Shown here: piece by piece, positions 1 through 5,753 of the stretch
How positions within the stretch are numbered: position 1 is the first letter of the stretch
Layout of the letters: each line of letters opens with the position of its first letter
Assembly (NCBI GenBank): GCA_036521995.1
Contig: DATDGR010000328.1
Span: forward strand, 1 to 13,554
DNA length: 13,554 bases
From: Gp13-AA77 sp036521995
GTDB lineage: Bacteria; Acidobacteriota; Terriglobia; UBA7540
Reading direction: 5' to 3'
The notes under the pieces: model-generated
Told to the model about the DNA's origin: nothing
Database searches by the model: none
What the model saw: only the letters and a program-made list of their open reading frames with translations
Position numbers and translations under genes: made by a program

Positions 1-1
1 G

Positions 2-1312
2 ATCTCTAATCCGGGTTGGACAGAAAACCCCGCAGGGTCCGGCACAGTTCCCTATTGCAGCTTTGGTTTAGAGTCGACGACTGCGAAAGAGACAGTCCAG
101 TATAACTTGAACACGGAAAAGGTGCTCTACAGCTTCACTGGGGGCACGGACGGGGCGAATCCTTATGCAGGTTTGGTCCGAGATGCGGCGGGCAACCTCT
201 ATGGCACGACCTACGAGGGCGGCGCGCACAGCGCCGGCACGGTGTTCGAGGTATCCGCTCGCGGTAGAGAAAGCGTGCTCTACAGCTTCACCGGAGGAAC
301 GGACGGGGCTTACCCTGTGGCCGGACTGGTCCGGGACGCTGCAGGCAACCTCTATGGCACGGCCCTCGCGGGCGGGGATCTCAACTGCAGCGCCCGTGGG
401 TTCTCGGGCTGCGGGACGGTGTTCGAGGTATCGGCTGGCGGTACGGAGAGCGTGCTCCACAGCTTCACCGGGGCCCCGGACGGGAGCGGACCTTACGCCG
501 GACTCGTCCGGGACGCGGCAGGCAACCTCTATGGCACGACCTACGACGGCGGGGACCTCAACTGCGGCGCCCCTTATGGCTGCGGCACGGTGTTCGAGGT
601 ATCGGCTGGCGGTACGGAGAGCGTGCTCTACAGCTTCACCGGCGGAACGGACGGGGCTAGCCCTGCGGCCGGACTCGTCCGGGATGCGGCAGGCAACCTC
701 TATGGCACGACCGGCGGGGGCGGGCATCTCAACTGCAGCTTCTTTGGGAACTCGGGCTGCGGCACGGTGTTCGAGGTATCGGCTGGCGGTACGGAGAGCG
801 TGCGCTACACCTTCACCGGGGCGGACGGGGACGGGGCTATCCCTCTCGCCGGACTCGCCCGGGACGCGGCGGGCAACCTCTATGGCACGACCCCCTATGG
901 CGGGGATCTCAACTGCAACTCCCCTGATGGCTGCGGCACGGTGTTCGAGGTATCGGCTGGCGGTACGGAGAGGGTGCTCCACATCTTCACCGGCGGGGCT
1001 GACGGGGGTAACCCTGCGGCCGGACTCGTCCGGGACGCGGCAGGCAACCTCTATGGCACGACCCTCTATGGCGGGGATCTCAACTGCAGCAACTTCGGTT
1101 TGGGCTGCGGCACGGTGTTCGAGGTATCGGCTGGCGGTACGGAGAGGGTGCTCTACAGCTTCACCGGCGGACTTGACGCGAGCTTGCCTGGGGCCGGACT
1201 AGTCCGGGACGCGGCAGGCAACCTCTATGGCACGACCTCCTATGGCGGGGATCTCAACTGCAACCCCCCTTACGGCTGCGGCACGGTGTTCGGGCTCCAC
1301 CCCATGAAATGA
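2..1312 (+). CDS. GloVer tandem-repeat protein, 5' end outside window
   Basis: The reading frame is open from base 2 to the TGA at 1310-1312, so the gene begins left of the window. A TTG at 107 could be an internal start but has no clear Shine-Dalgarno sequence, and about 35 codons upstream of it remain open. The protein holds seven repeats of 51-59 residues. Each runs as a V-L-Y-S-F-T-G strand, a D-G-x-x-P-x-A-G-L turn, an invariant RDAAGNLYGTT segment, a GGDLNC loop and a GCGTVFEVSAGGTE end. This matches the GloVer repeat (TIGR03803 type) of secreted or surface proteins, probably beta-propeller-like. No enzyme function is known for it, and I infer none. Five units carry paired cysteines in the GGDLNC...GCGTVF part that could form disulfides. 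The last unit is cut short and ends in GLHPMK. Family assignment is firm; the biological role is unknown. Confidence 0.85.
   Translation: MSNPGWTENPAGSGTVPYCSFGLESTTAKETVQYNLNTEKVLYSFTGGTDGANPYAGLVRDAAGNLYGTTYEGGAHSAGTVFEVSARGRESVLYSFTGGTDGAYPVAGLVRDAAGNLYGTALAGGDLNCSARGFSGCGTVFEVSAGGTESVLHSFTGAPDGSGPYAGLVRDAAGNLYGTTYDGGDLNCGAPYGCGTVFEVSAGGTESVLYSFTGGTDGASPAAGLVRDAAGNLYGTTGGGGHLNCSFFGNSGCGTVFEVSAGGTESVRYTFTGADGDGAIPLAGLARDAAGNLYGTTPYGGDLNCNSPDGCGTVFEVSAGGTERVLHIFTGGADGGNPAAGLVRDAAGNLYGTTLYGGDLNCSNFGLGCGTVFEVSAGGTERVLYSFTGGLDASLPGAGLVRDAAGNLYGTTSYGGDLNCNPPYGCGTVFGLHPMK
122..1309 (+). repeat. Seven in-frame coding repeats (GloVer units)
   Basis: Unit starts are at about 122, 275, 452, 623, 800, 974 and 1148, giving unit lengths of 153, 177, 171, 177, 174 and 174 bases and then a shortened last unit. 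Two stretches are nearly identical at the DNA level in every unit: the gcaacctctatggcacg block and the cggtgttcgaggtatcggc block. Spacing and length vary only in whole codons. This points to recent duplication or gene conversion within a coding array rather than a CRISPR or non-coding satellite. Confidence 0.9.
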
Positions 1313-1402
1313 GCGAGGCAGCGCGGTGCGGGTGACGTGAGGCTTGACTGAGGGCGCGGGGCGGGTAAATCGACGAAATTTGGTTCGACGTGTGCCTCTA
1401 AC

Positions 1403-1417
1403 GGACGGGCTCCGTCC
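1403..1417. other. Small perfect hairpin downstream of GloVer gene
   Basis: GGACGG (1403-1408) pairs with CCGTCC (1412-1417) across a 3-base loop, about 90 bases after the GloVer stop codon. There is a C run but no T run after it, so it is a weak terminator candidate at best. Confidence 0.3.
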
Positions 1418-1479
1418 CCCGAGGCGATCCGTCAACGGCCAACGCCCGAGCGCGCCTTACGGGTCACATAAAGAGCAAA

Positions 1480-1497
1480 GCGGAAGCAAGCTTCCGC
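1480..1497. repeat. Hairpin at the broken end of the IS1380 remnant
   Basis: GCGGAAG (1480-1486) and CTTCCGC (1491-1497) form a perfect 7-bp stem around CAAG. The hairpin sits where similarity to the transposase fragment stops (about 1510), so it may belong to the sequence that replaced the rest of the element. It could be a small interspersed palindrome, but only one copy is in the window. Confidence 0.4.
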
Positions 1498-1509
1498 ACT
1501 CCAAAACGA

Positions 1510-1623
1510 GTGCTGGATCAATTCTCCAAACCTCAGCCGCTCGTCGAGTTCGCGCACCAGGATCAGGCCGCCGTCGGAAGTGACGTGTGACCCTTCGAAT
1601 TGATCTTGAGCGAGGCGTTGCAA
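1510..1623 (-). pseudogene. IS1380-family transposase, N-terminal fragment
   Basis: Read on the minus strand from a TTG at 1623, about 38 codons give a peptide with the block HVTSDGGLILVRELDERL. That block resembles the conserved N-terminal segment of IS1380-type (DDE group 1) transposases, with the S-D-G-G-x-x-L-x-R-E-x-D pattern. Such enzymes are normally around 400-500 residues long, and here everything after residue 38 is missing. The frame continues into unrelated sequence containing a hairpin. An in-frame stop lies just upstream of 1623. It is a dead relic. The family call rests on this short motif alone. Confidence 0.55.
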
Positions 1624-1629
1624 TAGAGC

Positions 1630-2354
1630 TCATTAAGAACCCTTTTCGCTCGTTGCTTAAGGTGCAGTTCCAACCGGGCTCTCAGGGACAGCCGGAGCCA
1701 TTACGAGCACATCCACCACATCCCGGCAGGTGCAGTTCGGTCTGAAGCTGCTTTGGTGAGCCGGCTCGGACAGGAGCCTCTCACAGGCCAATGCTGCAAG
1801 CCCCGATTCCACAGCGTGAACGTTTGAGCCAGGGAGAGGTCTTTGAGGACCTTGGACCGTACGGTCACTGACCTCACCGATGTGGTTTGCGCCACCCGGA
1901 TCCTTCGCGAACTCTCCTGGGCCCGAAGCGCCCTTGACAAGCGCCGCGGATCGTACGGCATTCGATCGCCGATCTCGTCACCGCAAAGCGTGGGGTGATC
2001 GGCGTTCTAACGGGGCGCCTGCCGCACTCTCCAATCTGACGCGCTGCTTGACGGATCTCCAGAAATGGTTTATAAGAAAGTTAATGTTTGCGATTGTGGC
2101 TTCCGAGCACTGCCGAGCCGGGCCAATTGACGGCGCGCGGGGGTTGCGATTGGCAACCTCCGCAAGGCTTCCATGATCGCGCCGGCCGAGAATCAGAAAC
2201 GTACGGCGAAATTCTTTATCGTATTGAAAATACAGCCTTTGCATTTAGAGTCACCTTGAGCGGGTCCCACCGATCTTCGGATGACTGGCGTGAGAGGTTG
2301 TTCGCGAGCTCCGATATATGATCGAACGGCATCTGGACGACATCAGGCTGCGTC
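1630..2354. other. Non-coding or decayed stretch without a recognisable gene
   Basis: I examined open frames on both strands, the longest about 100 codons around 1650-1975 and 1978-2244 on the minus strand. None has a good start plus ribosome binding site, and none gives a product I recognise. The stretch lies between an IS1380 scrap and the sigma-factor operon, so it is probably eroded DNA plus the operon leader. It holds one strong hairpin (2139-2161) and a second just before the sigma-factor gene (2366-2391). Confidence 0.5.
2139..2161. other. 9-bp stem-loop in the intergenic stretch
   Basis: GGGGGTTGC (2139-2147) pairs with GCAACCTCC (2153-2161) around the loop GATTG, with one G-T wobble on the plus-strand RNA. 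No T run follows. It could be a leader structure of the operon starting at 2415 or a relic of an older element. Confidence 0.35.
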
Positions 2355-2365
2355 TTGAGGTTAGG

Positions 2366-2391
2366 ACCGCCGCAACTATTCTGCCGGCGGT
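2366..2391 (+). promoter_or_regulatory. Leader hairpin just upstream of the sigma-factor RBS
   Basis: ACCGCCG (2366-2372) pairs perfectly with CGGCGGT (2385-2391) across a 12-base loop. It ends 8 bases before the presumed ribosome binding site AGGGG (2400-2404) of the sigma gene. It lies in the expected 5' leader and could affect translation or mRNA stability. Function is inferred from position only. Confidence 0.35.
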
Positions 2392-2414
2392 GTGTTTACA
2401 GGGGTGTGGCGATA

Positions 2415-3002
2415 ATGGCCATCGATTCGGACCTTGAGCTGATGCTCCGCGTCAGCCGCGGTGACGCTGAGTCCTTCGCGATCTTGCTGAATCGTCACCG
2501 GGGGCCACTGCTGAATTACTTCGTCCGCATGGTTAGGGACCGTGCGCTGGCTGAGGATCTCACGCAGGAAGTCTTTCTGCGCGTCTATCAGGCGCGTGAG
2601 CGCTATCAGCCTGAGGCGCGCTTCACAACTTGGCTGTACCGGATCGCCACCAACCTGGCCCTGAACACCATCCGGGACCGCAAGGGACAGGAGGCACTGG
2701 AACCGTATGCTGGACAAGGTGACGAGGCGACTCCGCCGGTCGAACGAATCGCTGATCATCGGCCCAGCACGGAGCAAGAGATGTTGGAGTCAGAACGCCA
2801 GCGGTTCATTCGCGAGGCCATCAAAGCGCTGCCGGAAAACCAACGCGTGGCCGTGATTCTGCACAAGTATCAAGAGGTGGATTACCGGCAGATTGCGAAA
2901 GTGCTGAAGGTGTCGGAAAGCGCCGTGAAGTCGCTCCTGTTTCGGGCCTACGAGAGTCTTCGCGTCCGCCTGGAGCCCTTGATGCAGGGAGGCTTGGTAT
3001 GA
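2415..3002 (+). CDS. ECF-type RNA polymerase sigma factor
   Basis: This 195-residue sigma-70 family extracytoplasmic-function factor would direct RNA polymerase to a stress regulon. Region 2 spans roughly residues 20-90 and includes the core-binding and -10-recognition stretch DLTQEVFLRVYQ (49-59) and FTTWLYRIATN (70-80). Region 4 spans about 135-185, with LPENQR at 139-144 and the helix-turn-helix DYRQIAKVLKVSESAVKSLL. The linker is acidic and lacks regions 1.1 and 3, as expected for ECF factors. The ATG at 2415 is preferred because AGGGG lies 10 bases upstream and the homologous region begins directly after it; a longer frame from 2355 adds 20 unlikely residues. The stop overlaps the next start (ATGA at 2999), so the anti-sigma factor is translationally coupled. 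Sigma/anti-sigma coupling suggests autoregulation, but I could not identify the promoter. Confidence 0.92.
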   Translation: MAIDSDLELMLRVSRGDAESFAILLNRHRGPLLNYFVRMVRDRALAEDLTQEVFLRVYQARERYQPEARFTTWLYRIATNLALNTIRDRKGQEALEPYAGQGDEATPPVERIADHRPSTEQEMLESERQRFIREAIKALPENQRVAVILHKYQEVDYRQIAKVLKVSESAVKSLLFRAYESLRVRLEPLMQGGLV

Positions 3003-3574
3003 AGAGCAATTGCATGAAGCGCGAGCAGATTTTTGCCCTGGCGGAGAGCATGTTGTCAGCTCGGGAGGAGGAGCAGGCGCGGGCGCACCTTGCGGGTTGC
3101 GAGGACTGCCGGAAAGTGTTCGAAAGCTATCGCCGCGTGGACTCGGTGCTCGACGAATGGATGCCCGAGGCGGAACCTTCGCCCTGGTTTGACGCGCGGA
3201 TGCGGGCGGCGGTGGCGGCCGCCGGATCGGCCAACAGGTCGCGCGGTTTCCTGGGGTTGACTTTGAACCGCTGGCTGGCGCTGCCGGCAATGGCTTCACT
3301 CCTGGTGATCACGGGCGTGGTGGCGTATCGAGACTTACGCTCGCGTCCTTCCGGTGGCCCGGGCAACACCGCAGCCGTGACCTCCGCGGCCCGGGCCGTC
3401 CAGGCTGCTCCGGCTGCCCAAGTCGCGAGCCCGGCCGGGGCTCCAGCGCACGAGGCTGCCACGCAGGAGCTGAAGATGTACCAGAACCTTCCGGTGCTGG
3501 AAGACTACGATATGTTGGCCGGTTTCGACGTGATCTCGGAATTGCCCAAAGGGAGCGGCAAAATTGCGGATTAA
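2999..3574 (+). CDS. Zinc-finger (zf-HC2) membrane anti-sigma factor
   Basis: This 191-residue single-pass membrane protein is predicted to hold the upstream sigma factor inactive. The N-terminal cytosolic domain has the H-x3-C-x2-C zinc motif (H30, C34, C37; HLAGCEDC), typical of ZAS/zf-HC2 anti-sigma factors. C5 could be the fourth ligand. One hydrophobic helix lies at about residues 92-110 (WLALPAMASLLVITGVVAY). After it comes an Ala/Pro-rich periplasmic linker and a conserved-looking acidic tail with LPVLEDYDMLAGFDVI (about 161-180). The ATG at 2999 has AGGGAGG (2986-2992) six bases upstream, inside the sigma gene. The 4-base overlap upstream and the 11-base overlap downstream indicate one coupled operon. 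The signal that releases the sigma factor is unknown. Confidence 0.9.
   Translation: MKSNCMKREQIFALAESMLSAREEEQARAHLAGCEDCRKVFESYRRVDSVLDEWMPEAEPSPWFDARMRAAVAAAGSANRSRGFLGLTLNRWLALPAMASLLVITGVVAYRDLRSRPSGGPGNTAAVTSAARAVQAAPAAQVASPAGAPAHEAATQELKMYQNLPVLEDYDMLAGFDVISELPKGSGKIAD
3551..3555 (+). promoter_or_regulatory. RBS deciding the TTG start of the DUF3106 gene
   Basis: GGGAG lies 8 bases before the TTG at 3564, inside the end of the anti-sigma gene. No ATG or GTG in this frame precedes the signal peptide, so this site fixes the start at TTG. Confidence 0.65.
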
Positions 3575-4364
3575 CGGATTCACAATCGGTCGCGGGCTCG
3601 CTCTGGCGCTAGCTTTTGCCGCCGGAACGGTCATCGGCGCCGCGCAGGGGCAACAGGAAGCCGCCCACGGCCAGGCGGCCGCCCGCGCGCAAGCATCCGG
3701 CCCGGCCCGCCAACCGGGCCCAACCGGCGAGGAAAAAAACGCTAAGGCGTTGCCTCCAGGCGTGGCAGGCTTCGTTCAACACCTGCAGGAGATGCCTCTC
3801 GATCAGCAGGAAACTTTTCTGAAGAACAACTCCCGCTTCCAGAGTATGCCTCCGGAGCGCCAGCAGCAGGTCCTCGAGGGACTGCGCGCCTGGAACGAGG
3901 CCGACCGGCCGGCCGGGCAGCTTGGCGGCTTCATCGCTCAACACACGCACCCGCCCGGATTTTTCCAGAAGTTGCGCGAGCTGCCTCCGGACGAGCAGGC
4001 CAAAGTGCTCGAAAATGACGCGCACTTCCAGAGTCTCCCTCCTGAACGCCAGCAGCAGATTCGCGAGAACCTGAACCGCTGGAACGCGGCCACACCCGCG
4101 CAAAAGGAAACCCTGCGGCAGCGCGAGGAGATTGTCCAGGGCCTCTCCGCCGCGCAGCGCGATCGGCTTCGCGAGGTGTTTCCACTCTGGCGCCAGCTCC
4201 CCGAAGACCGTCAGCAGGCTCTGATGCAGGCTTTCCGCAAGCTTCGCGACCTGCCGCCGGCGGGTCGGGAGAAATTTCTGGCCAGCCCCGAGGTGCAGCA
4301 GGAATTTTCTCCCGAGGAACGGGAGATCCTGAGCAGCCTGAAAAGTCTTTTGCCTCAAAGTTAA
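3564..4364 (+). CDS. Exported DUF3106-type helical repeat protein
   Basis: This 266-residue protein has an N-terminal signal peptide (hydrophobic residues about 9-27, likely cleavage near AAQG|Q). A Gln/Ala/Pro-rich linker follows, then a charged helical region rich in L-P-P-E-x-R-Q motifs, as in DUF3106 (PF11304). Two related units about 53 residues apart carry FQSMPPERQQQ (92-102) and FQSLPPERQQQ (145-155), each followed by a WN pair. The C-terminal half continues the pattern with LPEDRQQA, LPPAGREKFL and FSPEEREIL. No catalytic motif is seen. It begins with TTG and overlaps the anti-sigma gene by 11 bases, so it is the third member of the operon. Its export and helical build recall periplasmic partners of envelope-stress sigma systems, such as CnrX- or Spy-like proteins. 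That role is inference by analogy, not detected homology. Confidence 0.85.
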   Translation: MRINGFTIGRGLALALAFAAGTVIGAAQGQQEAAHGQAAARAQASGPARQPGPTGEEKNAKALPPGVAGFVQHLQEMPLDQQETFLKNNSRFQSMPPERQQQVLEGLRAWNEADRPAGQLGGFIAQHTHPPGFFQKLRELPPDEQAKVLENDAHFQSLPPERQQQIRENLNRWNAATPAQKETLRQREEIVQGLSAAQRDRLREVFPLWRQLPEDRQQALMQAFRKLRDLPPAGREKFLASPEVQQEFSPEEREILSSLKSLLPQS

Positions 4365-4463
4365 TCGGTGATCCACGAAGGGACACGCGCCCTGCCGAGT
4401 CGTGTTAGGATGGCGTTTCTCAGCCCAGCTTTGCGTCAGGATGCAGGGGCGGAGGGCCGGTTC

Positions 4464-4799
4464 ATGGAGATCCACGTCACCACCAGTTTCAACATTGAAG
4501 GATTCCGGATCACAAGCTACAAAGGCATCGCGCGCGGCATTGTTGTGCGCTCGCCGACCATCGGCCAGAGCCTTTTCGGAGACTTGAAGTCGGTGATCGG
4601 CGGGAATATCGGAGCCTACACGGAGATGTGCGAGCAAGCGCGCGAGCAAGCCTATCAGCTGATGGTGCGGCACGCCCTCGACCTCGGCGCCAACGCGCTG
4701 ATTGGCGTGCGCTACGACGCCGCCGAGGTGGTGGCCAAGCAGTCCGCCACCGAGGTGCTCTGTTACGGCACCGCTGTGGTGGTCGAGCGGGAGAAGTAG
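4464..4799 (+). CDS. YbjQ/UPF0145 family protein (heavy-metal-binding domain annotation)
   Basis: This 111-residue cytosolic protein matches the YbjQ/UPF0145 family in length and pattern. It begins VTTSFNIEGFRI, then has YKGIARGIVVRSP, a G-G-N-I-G-AYTEM segment, A-R-E-Q-A-Y-Q-LM, the LGANALIGVRYD block, and ends in a YGTAVVVE strand. The family forms small beta-rich oligomers and is often labelled heavy-metal-binding, but no biochemical role is settled. The ATG at 4464 is preceded by GGAGG (4451-4455) at 8 bases. A longer in-frame extension back to 4368 would add residues not seen in the family. It lies 99 bases after the DUF3106 stop on the same strand, so it may be read from the same promoter or from its own. 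It converges with pal, 29 bases away. Confidence 0.88.
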   Translation: MEIHVTTSFNIEGFRITSYKGIARGIVVRSPTIGQSLFGDLKSVIGGNIGAYTEMCEQAREQAYQLMVRHALDLGANALIGVRYDAAEVVAKQSATEVLCYGTAVVVEREK

Positions 4800-4806
4800 C
4801 GTGGGA

Positions 4807-4819
4807 TGTGGCCTCCACA
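4807..4819. terminator. Weak stem-loop between convergent genes
   Basis: TGTGG (4807-4811) and CCACA (4815-4819) form a short stem with a CCT loop in the 29-base gap between the YbjQ-family gene and pal. The convergent position suits a shared terminator, but the stem is only 5 bp and there is no T run. Confidence 0.25.
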
Positions 4820-4828
4820 CCTAGAATC

Positions 4829-5593
4829 TTACTTCGTTACCAGGTGATCGCGCCGGTTCTGCTGCCAGCATTCCTCGGAATTCGCGGTACACGTCGGCTT
4901 GTCTTTCCCGTATGAAATCGTCGATATGCTGGCGCCGGGCACGCCCAGGCTAACCAGGAAATCACGGGCGGCTTTGGCGCGGCGTTGACCCAGGCCCAGG
5001 TTGTATTCTTCGCTGCCCCGCTCGTCGCAATGGCCCTCGATGGCCAGGAGCGCGTCCGGATGCGCCTTGAACAAAGTGGCGTCCCCGGTAAGTACCTCTT
5101 GTGCGTCCGGCCGAAGATCGGCGGAGTCGTAGTCGAAAAAGATGTCTTTGATCTGCACGTTCCACGGCCCGGCGCTGGCGCTGAGGTTCTCCTCGGTCAC
5201 GGTCGGCGCGGGCGCAGCCGCGGAGGCGGTGACCGTGACCCGCGCAGTGCACGTCGTCGTGCCGCTCGGGCCCGTGGCCGTCAGGACGTAGGTGGTGGAG
5301 TCCTGCGGCGAGGCCGTGGTGGAGCCCTCGCTGAGTTGCTTTCCGAGCCCCGGCTCGATACTGACGCCGGTCGCATTCTGCGAGCTCCAGCTCAGCGTCA
5401 CCGACTTGCCCTGCTCGACAGCGGCCGGTTCCGCCGTTAACTGGCACACCGGAGGACTCGGTGGTGCCGGCGCGGCCGCGCGAGGAGCTTCGGGCACGGC
5501 GGGTAAGGGAGGCGGATTATGACGACAGGCCGCGAAAGTCAGTCCTAGAACCAGAATTATGAACTTGACCAGAAAGGCGGAGGATCTTCGCAT
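4829..5593 (-). CDS. pal: Peptidoglycan-associated lipoprotein Pal with Ig-like insert
   Basis: This 254-residue outer-membrane lipoprotein has a lipoprotein signal ending FAAC, with C23 as the lipidated cysteine. A Pro/Ala linker (24-48) comes next. An Ig-like domain follows at about 50-123, with LTAEPAAVEQGKSVTLSW and TTYVLTATGPSG, a fold common in acidobacterial envelope proteins. The C-terminal OmpA/Pal domain covers about 147-254, with IFFDYDSADLRPDAQ, the peptidoglycan-binding region GHCDERGSEEYNLGLGQRRA (about 187-206) and a terminal NRRD. It would tether the outer membrane to peptidoglycan as part of the Tol-Pal system. No tol genes are in the window. GAGGAG (5599-5604) lies five bases before the ATG. 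polA is 160 bases upstream on the same strand, so a separate pal promoter may lie between, but I could not define one. C50 and C115 in the Ig domain could form a disulfide. Confidence 0.88.
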   Translation of the reverse strand: MRRSSAFLVKFIILVLGLTFAACRHNPPPLPAVPEAPRAAAPAPPSPPVCQLTAEPAAVEQGKSVTLSWSSQNATGVSIEPGLGKQLSEGSTTASPQDSTTYVLTATGPSGTTTCTARVTVTASAAAPAPTVTEENLSASAGPWNVQIKDIFFDYDSADLRPDAQEVLTGDATLFKAHPDALLAIEGHCDERGSEEYNLGLGQRRAKAARDFLVSLGVPGASISTISYGKDKPTCTANSEECWQQNRRDHLVTK

Positions 5594-5753
5594 CAGAGCT
5601 CCTCGTCTTAGATTTGTCCCTGCCAGCCGTTCTCAGGTGCCCGGCGCAGCCGGAATTCGGAGCGTTCACACATCCCAACCCGATCTGACCTGCGCCCCCC
5701 AGTGGTTTGATGCAAGTTCGGATTTGTGGCGATGTGCGGCGGCTGAGTGGCTA

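Noticed and set aside
68..982. Long open frame (304 codons) on the minus strand opposite the GloVer gene
   Set aside because: Its periodic sequence is only the shadow of the coding repeat on the other strand; repeat conservation and product make sense only on the plus strand.
165..1202. 345-codon plus-strand frame overlapping the GloVer gene
   Set aside because: It is an alternative frame of the same repeats, Arg/Ser/Ala-rich and lacking any family pattern.
122..1309. CRISPR-like repeat and spacer pattern
   Set aside because: Repeats are 150-177 bases long, in frame, and encode a known protein repeat; there are no short direct repeats with unique spacers.
1328..1337. GCGGGTGACG, identical to the left arm start of the palindromic repeat at 11702
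   Set aside because: Only ten bases match and no matching right arm is found nearby, so chance is likely in GC-rich DNA.
1648..1975. Open minus-strand frame of about 105 codons
   Set aside because: It has no plausible start codon or RBS and no product I could recognise; the plus strand opposite is equally uninformative.
2323..2354. Possible ECF-type promoter (GAAC ... CGTC) before the sigma gene
   Set aside because: The spacing between the two boxes is about 23 bases, well outside the usual 15-17.
3609..4820. 403-codon minus-strand frame opposite the DUF3106 and YbjQ-type genes
   Set aside because: It crosses two well-supported plus-strand genes with good ribosome binding sites; the length is an effect of high GC content.
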